Positions 1-7,087 of a stretch of 64,000 nucleotides of DNA are shown here, one piece after another (position 1 is the first letter of the stretch; the number at the start of each line of letters is the position of its first letter). Source of the DNA: Natrinema ejinorense (GTDB lineage Archaea; Halobacteriota; Halobacteria; Halobacteriales; Natrialbaceae); the NCBI RefSeq assembly GCF_002494345.1, contig NZ_NXNI01000001.1, positions 496,001-560,000 on the forward strand, read 5' to 3'. A model generated the notes under the pieces. The model saw nothing but the letters and a program-made list of their open reading frames with translations, had not been told where the DNA came from and ran no database searches. A program made the translations under genes and the position numbers.

Positions 1-187
1 TCTCGGTGACGACCTCGTTTTCGGTCGCGAACTCGACGGCCCACGGGTGGACGATCCCCCGTGCGCTGTCGCTCATCACCCCGCGAACGTCGGCCCCCTG
101 CCGTCGCAACTCGTGGGCCAATTCGACCGTCTTGACGGCCGCGATCGACCCCGTGATCCCGAGCGCGACGTTGACTCCCTCGAGCAT
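1..187 (-). CDS. coaBC: CoaBC (phosphopantothenoylcysteine decarboxylase / phosphopantothenate-cysteine ligase), N-terminal fragment
   Basis: Only the first 62 codons are inside the window; the gene runs off the left edge. The visible N-terminus (MLEGVNVALGITGSIAAVK, then a helix TVELAHELRRQGADVRGVMS) is the flavoprotein (HFCD) Rossmann-like start typical of Dfp/CoaBC, which in coenzyme A synthesis joins cysteine to 4'-phosphopantothenate and decarboxylates the product using FMN. The GITGSIAA loop is the FMN-phosphate contact region in this family. The ATG at 187 is chosen because it directly precedes the first beta strand. Whether the C-terminal ligase half is fused, as in most archaea, cannot be seen. 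A UbiX-type flavin prenyltransferase is the main alternative, but the sequence pattern fits CoaBC better. Confidence 0.75.
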   Translation of the reverse strand, partial: MLEGVNVALGITGSIAAVKTVELAHELRRQGADVRGVMSDSARGIVHPWAVEFATENEVVTE

Positions 188-321
188 ATGGATTTCACTT
201 CGGATGGGGACCTTTTAGGGTTACTGTCGGCCGGCGTCCGCGGGGCGTCTCCGCTCGCCACGGGACGGTACTCGAACCCCTCACCGTAAACTGTTAGTTG
301 CTGTGAGCGAACCTATCAGCA

Positions 322-720
322 ATGCAGTCGCGTCGCCTCCCGTGGGACGAGCGTGCGGTATCACCAGTGATCGGAACGGTACTACTCGTGGGGATCGTCG
401 CCATGACCATGACACTTCTCGGGACGGCGCTTTTCGGCGGCGGGCTATTCGAACAATCGTCGAGCGCCGAGTTCACGTACCAGACGGAGTCGGGAACGGT
501 GAAAATCGGCGTAACCGACGTTCGGGGCCTGTCGGCCGACGACACCGAGATCCGGATAAAGGGTGGACCTAGCTGTGGCACGTGGGACGGGAGCGGTTCG
601 ATCGAAAAGGGCGACGTGACGGAGATCGATAGTACCGATTGTTCGTTCAGCAACGGCGACGTGATTCAGATAGTCACCCCGGACAGACTGCTCGACACCT
701 ACGAGGTGCGCGGTACGTAA
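322..720 (+). CDS. Archaeal type IV pilin-like protein (pilin N-terminal domain)
   Basis: A 132-residue protein with the class III-like prepilin N-terminus of haloarchaea: a short basic leader, then RAVSPVIGTVLLVGIVAM, a single hydrophobic helix of about 22 residues (roughly 12-36). This matches the archaeal pilin N-terminal domain whose leader is cut by PibD/PilD prepilin peptidase and whose helix packs in the pilus core. The remaining ~95 residues are a small, acidic, beta-rich exported domain with three cysteines (GPSCGTWDG, STDCSF) and no recognised enzyme motif. It stands alone and converges with the FAD oxidoreductase downstream. It could be an adhesion pilin or a minor pseudopilin; the substrate or surface it binds is unknown. 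Confidence 0.8.
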   Translation: MQSRRLPWDERAVSPVIGTVLLVGIVAMTMTLLGTALFGGGLFEQSSSAEFTYQTESGTVKIGVTDVRGLSADDTEIRIKGGPSCGTWDGSGSIEKGDVTEIDSTDCSFSNGDVIQIVTPDRLLDTYEVRGT

Positions 721-793
721 CGAAGTCGACGAACGCGGAAGTTGACGGGCCGAACACCGTCAGTTACGTGCCCGACTGCATCCGTGAGACGAG

Positions 794-1576
794 CTATTTC
801 CCCTCGACGCTCGGATGCATCGTCGGTTCCTCGTCGAGCGGCTCCGAAAACGCCTCGAGCAGGCGCGCTCTCGCCCGTTCGTCGCGCTCGAGTCGCTCGG
901 CCTCGCCGATCTCTTCACAGCCCGGCGGCACCTCGCGGCCGCGGCCGGTGAAGTAGCCCTCGGGGGCGACCCAGTCGTGATAGAAGTTCGCGTCCGAATC
1001 GTGAATGACCGCGAGGCCGACCGTCGCCCCGTGGCCGGCCGCGACGATCGCCTGGTGGGGTTCGTCGGCGAGTCGGCCCGCAGCGTAGATGCCGTCGACG
1101 GCCGTTCGTCCCCCGCCGTCGACCGAGACGAAGTGTTTGCTCCCACGCTGGATCCGCCCGACGTCCAGCGGGACGAGATATTCGCTGTCGGCCCACGACG
1201 CCGCGATCACCCGCCGGGCCTCGAGTGGATCGCCACCCGCCGTCTCGAGGACGAACCCCGCCTCGAGAGCCGTCTCGTCGATGGGCTCGGTACTCGTCAC
1301 TCGCCCGAGTTCGAACTCGGCACCCGCGGTTCGGGCCTGTTCGCGGGTCAATCGCAGATACTGGCGGGCGTCGACCCCGTACGGAAAGCCGGGGTAGTTC
1401 TCGAGGCTGGCGTTCCGCGCGAGGATGGACTCCCCGCCGTCGCCGGACTGCGTCCGGCTGCTCGGAGGGCTTTGTCCCCCGGCGTCGATGACGAGGGTAT
1501 CCAGTCCCGCACGGGCGGTAAAGATCGAGGCGGCGAGGCCAGCGACGCCCCCGCCGACGATACAGACGTCTCGCAT
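794..1576 (-). CDS. NAD(P)/FAD-dependent oxidoreductase (thioredoxin-reductase fold)
   Basis: 260 residues starting MRDVCIVGGGVAGLAASIF, a GxGxxG/A FAD-binding Rossmann motif at residues 7-13. A C-terminal segment with VDGIYAAGRLADEPHQAIVAAGHGATVGLAV is the second FAD-contacting motif (GD/GR-type) of the thioredoxin-reductase family. The usual redox CxxC pair is absent, so it is not a true thioredoxin reductase; it probably transfers electrons to an unknown acceptor. The start at 1576 is chosen because the Rossmann strand begins at once and a TATA-like box (CTTCTATACG on the minus strand, 1599-1609) lies 23-33 bp upstream. The open frame continues upstream to 1996 but is antisense to grpE. 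Divergent from grpE. Confidence 0.8.
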   Translation of the reverse strand: MRDVCIVGGGVAGLAASIFTARAGLDTLVIDAGGQSPPSSRTQSGDGGESILARNASLENYPGFPYGVDARQYLRLTREQARTAGAEFELGRVTSTEPIDETALEAGFVLETAGGDPLEARRVIAASWADSEYLVPLDVGRIQRGSKHFVSVDGGGRTAVDGIYAAGRLADEPHQAIVAAGHGATVGLAVIHDSDANFYHDWVAPEGYFTGRGREVPPGCEEIGEAERLERDERARARLLEAFSEPLDEEPTMHPSVEGK

Positions 1577-1670
1577 GGGTCGTGGTTTGCCAGCGCCCGT
1601 ATAGAAGGTTGCCGTCGCCGGGCCCCGACCGCCAGCTACCACCGTCCACGTCGACCCGGGTACCTCAACC

Positions 1671-1679
1671 CTTTTATTA
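1671..1679 (+). promoter_or_regulatory. TATA box of grpE
   Basis: CTTTTATTA lies 22-30 bp upstream of the grpE ATG at 1701, the spacing expected for a haloarchaeal promoter giving an almost leaderless mRNA. No conserved heat-shock operator could be recognised by eye. Confidence 0.55.
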
Positions 1680-1700
1680 CCGCTGTTCGTTGACTGGGAC

Positions 1701-2804
1701 ATGAGCGAAGACGAGGGCACGAACACGTCCGCCCAGGGTGTCCCGTCCGAGGAGGAATCCGACGACGGCGAAGCGGCCGACGTGAACTCCGCGGAATCGA
1801 CGGCTGGGGAATCGGACCCGAGCCCCGAAACCGACGATTCGAGTTCGGAATCGCCCGCGCCGGATACCGACTCGAGCGGCGACACGGCCGGGGGTGCTGA
1901 GGCGGAAGCGACGGGTGACCCGGCGCCGGCCGACGGCGCGTCCGGTGACGGACCCGAAACGGGCGAGGACGTCCAGCGAGTGCTCGATCGGGTCACCGAG
2001 TACGACGACGAACTCGCTCACAAGGTCAACTCGATCGTCGAGGAAGCCCAAGCACTCAACGGGACCGTCGCCCACCAACGCGAGGAACTCGAGGATCTCA
2101 CGGAACGCATCGAGTCCCAGGCCGAGACCATCGGCGAACTCCAGGACGAACTCGAGGAGTACGAGCAGGCACTGACCGACCGCGACGACCGACTCGAGGA
2201 GTACGAAGCGGAGGTCGAGGACCTGAAGAGCCGGCTCAAACGCAAACAAGCGGACTTCCAGAATTACAAGAAGCGTGCGAAAAAGCGCCAACAGCAGATC
2301 AAAGACCGCGCCGCCGAGGACCTCGTCGAACGGCTCATCGGCGTTCGCGACAACCTGAAACGCGCACTCGAGGAGGACAGCGGCGATGCCGAGAGCTTGC
2401 GGGAGGGCGTCGAGATGACCCTCCGGGAGTTCGACCGCATCCTCGAGGACGAGAACGTTTCCGAGATCGATCCCCAGCCGGGTACCGAAACCGACCCGCA
2501 GCGCCACGAGGTCATGATGCAGGTCGACAGCGACCAGCCCGAAGGGACGATCGCGGACGTGTACACGCCCGGCTACGAGATGGGCGACAAGGTCATCCAG
2601 AACGCACAAGTGACCGTCTCGAACGGCGAACACGCCGACTCGAGCGGGGACGACGAGGACGCTGCTGAATCGACCGACCATGCCGGCGGTGCTGGGACCG
2701 ACGACAGTACGGCCGACGAGGACGACGCGGCGATCGAACTCGGCGGCGAAGTCGACAGCGACGACGAGAGCGTCGACACCCCGGCGGACGAAACGGACGA
2801 CTGA
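1701..2804 (+). CDS. grpE: GrpE, nucleotide exchange factor for DnaK
   Basis: 367 residues, well above the usual ~180-220. Three parts are visible: an acidic, low-complexity N-terminal tail (about 1-95, D/E/S/G-rich), a long coiled coil (about 100-200), and the GrpE head (about 195-315) with the signature DFQNYKKRAKKRQQQIKDRA, LIGVRDNLKRAL, a DP(Q)RHEVMMQVDSD stretch and VYTPGYEMGDKVIQNAQVTVS. A second acidic tail follows to the C-terminus. GrpE releases ADP from DnaK in the KJE chaperone cycle. dnaK is not adjacent here; the next gene on the strand is a permease. The acidic tails are typical of halophilic proteins but unusually long. Start is supported by the TATA box 22-30 bp upstream. Confidence 0.93.
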   Translation: MSEDEGTNTSAQGVPSEEESDDGEAADVNSAESTAGESDPSPETDDSSSESPAPDTDSSGDTAGGAEAEATGDPAPADGASGDGPETGEDVQRVLDRVTEYDDELAHKVNSIVEEAQALNGTVAHQREELEDLTERIESQAETIGELQDELEEYEQALTDRDDRLEEYEAEVEDLKSRLKRKQADFQNYKKRAKKRQQQIKDRAAEDLVERLIGVRDNLKRALEEDSGDAESLREGVEMTLREFDRILEDENVSEIDPQPGTETDPQRHEVMMQVDSDQPEGTIADVYTPGYEMGDKVIQNAQVTVSNGEHADSSGDDEDAAESTDHAGGAGTDDSTADEDDAAIELGGEVDSDDESVDTPADETDD

Positions 2805-2844
2805 TCGTCACAGTCGGCTCTCCGATTCTCGCCGACGAAGCGGA

Positions 2845-2927
2845 TATCGTAACCACTGAAACGATTGACACACTGACCGCACGACGGCCTGCGGTCAGGT
2901 GTGCAGTGACGTTCAGTGGCTACGATA
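2845..2927. repeat. Palindromic intergenic repeat, copy A (83 bp)
   Basis: Outer arms TATCGTAACCACTGAA (2845-2860) and TTCAGTGGCTACGATA (2912-2927) are inverted repeats matching at 15 of 16 positions; inner arms CACTGACCGC / GCGGTCAGGTG flank a short loop (ACGACGGCCT). It lies between grpE and the AI-2E-type permease. Three related copies occur at 20155, 53189 and 58660. Confidence 0.85.
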
Positions 2928-3061
2928 GCGCGATCGAATTCGGTTCCGACCCGACGGCTTGTGCTCGATCGTTCCCGCGTTCGCGGACCACCAGTTCGAA
3001 TCCGAACGGCCGTTCTGTTATGAATGTTAACACTTATGTTTTCGAGGGAAAACGTCGAGAT

Positions 3062-4132
3062 ATGAATGATCGGGCTGCGTTTTTCGCCCTCTCCGTGGCC
3101 GCTCTTTGCGGGCTCGCTGCCCTCCTGGTTCTCCCGCTGCTCGAGTACGTACTGGCTGCCGGCTTGTTCGCAGTCGTCCTCCGACCGGCGTACGACCGAC
3201 TCGAGCCATGGCTCGGTTCGCGGATCGCTGCCCTCGTTCTGACTGGGAGTACTGTCACTGCCGGGATCGTCCCGCTGGTTCTCATCTCGCTGGTCGTCCA
3301 CCGGTCGGCCGTCTCGGCGATCGAGTCGGTCGACGGCAGTCAGCTCCTCGCGAACGGCTACGAGATCGCTCGAGAGGACCTCGGCGTCTCCGACGAGTCG
3401 ATCGCTGCCGTCGAGGCTGCCGCCCGATCGGAACTCGACGGGACGCTCTCGAACGCCGTGGAGCTGACGCTGGCCCGGACGGTCGATGTCGTGGCGATCG
3501 GAATCGACGTCGTCGTCGGGGTGGTCGTCCTCGTCGCCCTGCTGTACTATCTATTGGTCGACGGCCCAGCGCTCGTCGACTGGCTGCGGAGGGTCACGCC
3601 GCTCGAGTCACGTGTGCTCGAGGTCCTGTTCGCGGAGGTCCACGGCGTCATCTGGGCGGTTCTCCGCAGTCACGTGTTCGTCGCGATCGTCCAGGGCGTA
3701 CTCGGCGGGGTCGGACTCGCGTTGCTCGGCGTCCCGTACGCGACCACGCTGGCAGCGATCCTCGTGTTCGCCGCGTTTCTCCCGACGATCGGCGTCTGGC
3801 TCGTCTGGGGACCGGTGACGATCGCTCACGGGGCTGCGAGCGATCCCGTGCGCGGCGTTCTCCTGTTGGGATACGGGATCGGCGTCCTCACCGTCGCCGA
3901 CAGCTACCTCCGGGCTGTTCTGGTCAACTGGGGGTCCGACCTTCATCCGGCGCTCGCATTGCTCGGCGTCATCGGCGGTCTTTCCCTGTTCGGGGTAATT
4001 GGCCTGTTCGTCGGCCCCGTCGTGCTCGCGGTCCTCAAAGCCACCCTGACGGTTTTCTATCGCACTGAGCGATTCGGCCCGGAGGGGGACGCCAGTCTCG
4101 AGCGAGCGAACGCGTTCGCGGAAACGGAGTAA
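3062..4132 (+). CDS. AI-2E family transporter (PerM/UPF0118 permease)
   Basis: 356-residue polytopic membrane protein with about eight predicted helices: two at the N-terminus (LSVAALCGLAALLVLPLL; VLAAGLFAVVLRPAYDRL), one at about 55-78, a soluble stretch of ~75 residues, then a cluster of hydrophobic helices to residue ~335. The N-terminal pattern and the long central extramembrane segment fit the AI-2 exporter/PerM family. Members export small molecules, sodium or signals; the substrate here is unknown. The ATG at 3062 begins just before the first helix; the frame is open further up to 2906, but that extension crosses repeat copy A and has no TATA box. A box-like AACACTTATG lies ~25-34 bp upstream of 3062. 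Confidence 0.8.
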   Translation: MNDRAAFFALSVAALCGLAALLVLPLLEYVLAAGLFAVVLRPAYDRLEPWLGSRIAALVLTGSTVTAGIVPLVLISLVVHRSAVSAIESVDGSQLLANGYEIAREDLGVSDESIAAVEAAARSELDGTLSNAVELTLARTVDVVAIGIDVVVGVVVLVALLYYLLVDGPALVDWLRRVTPLESRVLEVLFAEVHGVIWAVLRSHVFVAIVQGVLGGVGLALLGVPYATTLAAILVFAAFLPTIGVWLVWGPVTIAHGAASDPVRGVLLLGYGIGVLTVADSYLRAVLVNWGSDLHPALALLGVIGGLSLFGVIGLFVGPVVLAVLKATLTVFYRTERFGPEGDASLERANAFAETE

Positions 4133-4253
4133 TCGCTGCGCAAAAAGGGAACCGGCGTAATCCACCACGCTTCCCCTCGGTCCACTGGAATCGGTCCCAC
4201 GAGTACACAAAAGAGTCGGACGGACCACTAGCGGCGGCCCACGCCTCCACTGT

Positions 4254-4289
4254 AGGGTCGAATCCGGTGGTGTGATTCGATTCGACCCT
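4254..4289. terminator. Hairpin between convergent genes
   Basis: AGGGTCGAATC (4254-4264) and GATTCGACCCT (4279-4289) form an 11-bp perfect stem with a 14-nt loop. It sits 22 bp beyond the stop of the minus-strand membrane protein (4312) and ~120 bp beyond the stop of the plus-strand permease (4132), so it could end both transcripts. No T-tract follows on either strand. Confidence 0.4.
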
Positions 4290-4311
4290 GCAGTCGACGG
4301 GTGGAACGGTA

Positions 4312-4851
4312 CTAGGCGCCGGCCCTCCCGTCGGTTTCTGCGCTCCGTGACTCGGATTGGATGCCCCGGTAGGCCAGTGCGGCCCCGACCACGAACACGA
4401 GCGTTGCGAGGTAGATGGGGCCGAGGTGTGTCACCCAGTTGTGAGCGAAGAGATCGCCGTAGTGCATGGGAAGTGCGATTACCAACCCGACGACGGCAGC
4501 GACGATCGCCGTCGTCCACGCCCACAGTTGCCCGCTTCGGACGCCGTACCATGCAAGCGCCGTGATGGCGATCCCGGTGGCGATAATAAACCCCGCAGTA
4601 GCGACGTGGAGGTGGTTGATATAGTGCACGACGGCTGGATCGACCGCGTTGAGATCCGCCGGGGTGACCCCGTTCAGGGTCGCGACGCCGAGTTCGAAGC
4701 CGGTGCCGAAGAACGTTCTCGCGAGGAAGACGATCCCGTAGCCGACGAAGGCGATGCCCGCAAGCGCCATCAGGAGCGAGCCGATTCGCCCTCCCCGTTC
4801 GAGTTCCCGGGCAGTCCCGTGCCGGTCCGTCGTTGATCGATCGACGCTCAT
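4312..4851 (-). CDS. Hypothetical four-helix membrane protein
   Basis: 179 residues. After a polar N-terminus (MSVDRSTTDRHGTARELERG) there are four hydrophobic helices at about 25-50, 75-105, 112-135 and 145-168 and a short acidic tail. No family was recognised. The helices contain a few histidines (VVHYINHLHVATAG, MHYGDLFAHNWVTHLGP), which could bind metal or haem, but this is speculation. The start overlaps the stop of the upstream DUF1059 gene by the TCAT/ATGA arrangement (4848-4851), so the two are probably translated together. Confidence 0.7.
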   Translation of the reverse strand: MSVDRSTTDRHGTARELERGGRIGSLLMALAGIAFVGYGIVFLARTFFGTGFELGVATLNGVTPADLNAVDPAVVHYINHLHVATAGFIIATGIAITALAWYGVRSGQLWAWTTAIVAAVVGLVIALPMHYGDLFAHNWVTHLGPIYLATLVFVVGAALAYRGIQSESRSAETDGRAGA

Positions 4852-5078
4852 TCGCCCGTCCCGGCTTCGACCTCGATCTCGGTCACGTGTCGGTCGTCGA
4901 TTTCCTCGAGGGAGTATTCTTGGCCGTGTTGTTCTTTGACGTGTTCGCGCGCGATCTCCAACAGGCGGTCCTTGTCGTCTTCCTCGGTACGCATGCGGAA
5001 GACGCACCCGGAAACGGCTGTATCACACGCGACTTGTAGTGCTGTCCTCCTCTCTTCGGATTGTCCGTCGTTCGTCAT
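4848..5078 (-). CDS. DUF1059 domain small protein
   Basis: 76 residues. The segment VACDTAVSGCVFRMRTEEDDK followed by LLEIAREHVKEQHG matches the DUF1059 pattern (two cysteines about seven residues apart, then a helix ending HxxxxHG). The function of the family is unknown; the paired Cys and His residues suggest metal binding. The start MTNDGQ at 5078 is chosen; the frame is open further upstream but the sequence there loses halophilic character. It precedes and overlaps the four-helix membrane protein, suggesting an operon. Confidence 0.75.
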   Translation of the reverse strand: MTNDGQSEERRTALQVACDTAVSGCVFRMRTEEDDKDRLLEIAREHVKEQHGQEYSLEEIDDRHVTEIEVEAGTGE

Positions 5079-5346
5079 GGTTTCGTTCCCCGCTCGGCGA
5101 GAGAGGATACGGGACGGGAGGTTGTGTAAGCATCTAGTGATATCTGCGCAATCGCTGTCAGTCGTGCAACGGCTGCAACGTGGTCGTCGACTGCAATCGA
5201 GCGTCCCGTTCGCGTCCTGGATCATCGCGTCACCGGGACGGTGACGTCGTCGGGTGCCACTGACGGCACCACAGCTACCGAACAGAGCCACCGTGACTGA
5301 ATAATCGCCGGGAAGGTATCGGTTACGTCGACGACAGCCGTCCGAT

Positions 5347-6156
5347 TCACTCTCCGATCCGTTCGACCCGGAGCGGCCGGGCCTCACTGCGATACGACTC
5401 GTAGGTCGAGTCCGCCCACTCGCGGGCCGCCGGCGCGTCGGTATCGATCAGCACGCGAGCCGCTCCGCTCTCGGGATCGTGGCCGCTGACTCCGATTCGC
5501 CGATCGAAGATCCCGATCCCGTAGGGGGGCAGCTCGTCGTGTAGCCAGACCGAAACATTCCCGTTCTCGAGGGGTTCGGAACGGTGTTCTAGGTACGTCG
5601 AGAGGATGTGCCTGGCTACGTGTGGTGGGTCGATGATCTCCGTGTCCATCCCGTCGACGATTCGGCGGGCGAGTTCCTCCTTACACGGTTCGAGCAAGGC
5701 CAGGTCGAACCCGACGAACCGAAACCGGTCCGTCTCCCGGAGCAGCGACTCGAACCGGTTCACCGGGCGGTACGGATCGTCTGCCTCCGCGACCGTCACG
5801 ACCGCGTTGGATCCCATTTCGATCGTGAATCCGCTCGCCTCGGCCGGAAGCCACTGCCAGACGTCGCGGAGCTTTTGTTCGGTCTCGATCCGTTCGACTA
5901 GCTCTCGCATTCCCGAGGCGACGAAGGCTCCAAGCTGTGTCGCCTCGTACTGGTGTCCCTCCCGGCGGATCCAGTGGCGGTCCTCGAACTCGCGCAGCGT
6001 TCGCCCGATCGTCGACTGGGAGACATCGGTTAGCTCCCGGAGGTCCGCCCGGCTTTGGGGACTCCTCGCCAGCGTCTCGAGCGTGGTCACGCGGTGCTCC
6101 GACCGTGCGAGGAACTCGATGTCGTCGAGGGGCGAGCCTTTGGTATCTAGAAGCAT
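5347..6156 (-). CDS. Winged-helix transcriptional regulator (haloarchaeal ArsR/MarR-like HTH)
   Basis: 269 residues. Residues ~10-75 form a winged helix-turn-helix (EFLARSEHRVTTLETLA, then SRADLRELTDVSQSTIGRTL as the turn and recognition helix, then a wing WIRREGHQYEAT). The C-terminal ~180 residues are a haloarchaeal effector-like domain of unknown ligand, also seen in other haloarchaeal HTH proteins. ATG at 6156 is supported by a TATA-like box (AGCTATAGTG on the minus strand, about 6180-6189) ~27 bp upstream. It is monocistronic; its targets are not evident from its neighbours. Confidence 0.8.
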   Translation of the reverse strand: MLLDTKGSPLDDIEFLARSEHRVTTLETLARSPQSRADLRELTDVSQSTIGRTLREFEDRHWIRREGHQYEATQLGAFVASGMRELVERIETEQKLRDVWQWLPAEASGFTIEMGSNAVVTVAEADDPYRPVNRFESLLRETDRFRFVGFDLALLEPCKEELARRIVDGMDTEIIDPPHVARHILSTYLEHRSEPLENGNVSVWLHDELPPYGIGIFDRRIGVSGHDPESGAARVLIDTDAPAAREWADSTYESYRSEARPLRVERIGE

Positions 6157-6494
6157 GGTAATCGTACACGTGCCAGCACTATAGCTATGCTCCCCCGCCG
6201 TCGGCCGTCCGCTCGTGACCGAAAGGCGCCGAATCGGCGGCGGGCTTCGGACGACGCCTCGAATATCGTCGACGCGCTCGAGGACGGCGACGAAACTATC
6301 GCGTCCATCGAACCTCGGTCGGTCTACAGTTCGTCGCGACGCGAGTGAGCGATCGTGCCGTTTCGATGCCACCGAACGGGCCTCATCGTTGGAAGACGGT
6401 CGCCGACTCGCCGACGACGAGTTGGATCGCCCCATCGGGGGGTACTGGGCACCCACCACGAACGCCTCGGGCGTCCGCATCAGCGGGGACTCGC
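6157..6494. other. Intergenic region without a convincing gene
   Basis: 338 bp between the HTH regulator (start) and the SHOCT protein (end), both on the minus strand. It holds the HTH promoter near 6180. Open frames cross it, but their products are Arg/Ser-rich and lack the acidic composition of real halophilic proteins. Confidence 0.5.
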
Positions 6495-6962
6495 TCACTC
6501 GTACTCGCGCTCCCGATCGTCGGAGCGTTCCCGATTGCCCTCCCGGGTCCACTCCCGGGCGTCCTCGACGGTTTCCGTCCCCAGCAGTTGCTCGAGTTTC
6601 CGTTCGAACTGCTCGTCGGTCAACTCGCCCGCAGCGTAGCGTTCGCGGAGCGTCTCGAGCGCGTCGCGCGTGCCACCCGCATCGCTGGGGGAATCCGTCC
6701 TCGTCGGGTCGGATTCCGTCCTCTCCGACTCGTCGCTCCATTCGTGGCCCTCCGTCTCGTCGCCAAACAGAATTGCGACGACCGGGAGAACGACGGCGTA
6801 GCCGACGACCAGTACGGGGAGCCACCACGTTTGACCGGTAAGCAGCCCCCCGAGCCAGATCGCCGTCACGAGCAGGGAGACGATGCCGACCACGTTCTCG
6901 CGAAGTCGCGTCCACGGATCGTCCGCATCTCGTCGGTGATCCGTTCCCTCGCTTGCACTCAT
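6495..6962 (-). CDS. SHOCT-domain membrane protein
   Basis: 155 residues. Two adjacent transmembrane helices (VVGIVSLLVTAIWLGGLL and WWLPVLVVGYAVVLPVVAIL, about residues 25-65) are followed by an acidic linker and a C-terminal SHOCT motif: DALETLRERYAAGELTDEQF then ERKLEQLL. SHOCT (short C-terminal domain) is a small alpha-helical module found at the ends of many membrane proteins and thought to mediate oligomerisation. Such two-helix SHOCT proteins are very common in haloarchaea; no specific role is known. The charged, Arg/Glu-rich tail after SHOCT is ordinary for the group. Confidence 0.82.
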   Translation of the reverse strand: MSASEGTDHRRDADDPWTRLRENVVGIVSLLVTAIWLGGLLTGQTWWLPVLVVGYAVVLPVVAILFGDETEGHEWSDESERTESDPTRTDSPSDAGGTRDALETLRERYAAGELTDEQFERKLEQLLGTETVEDAREWTREGNRERSDDREREYE

Positions 6963-7087
6963 ACGATTCCTTTCGCTCGGACGTGGAAAGACGTTGATGG
7001 TCCGGGGTGTTGGCTCACCGGTCCCGGCCGCCGACGACCCACGGCGCTGTCGCTTGGCACCCAGCGGCCGACGGAGAAGAGCGAGCC

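Noticed and set aside
1677-2681. 334-codon minus-strand frame
   Set aside because: Antisense to grpE; valine/leucine-rich composition typical of the antisense of acidic genes.
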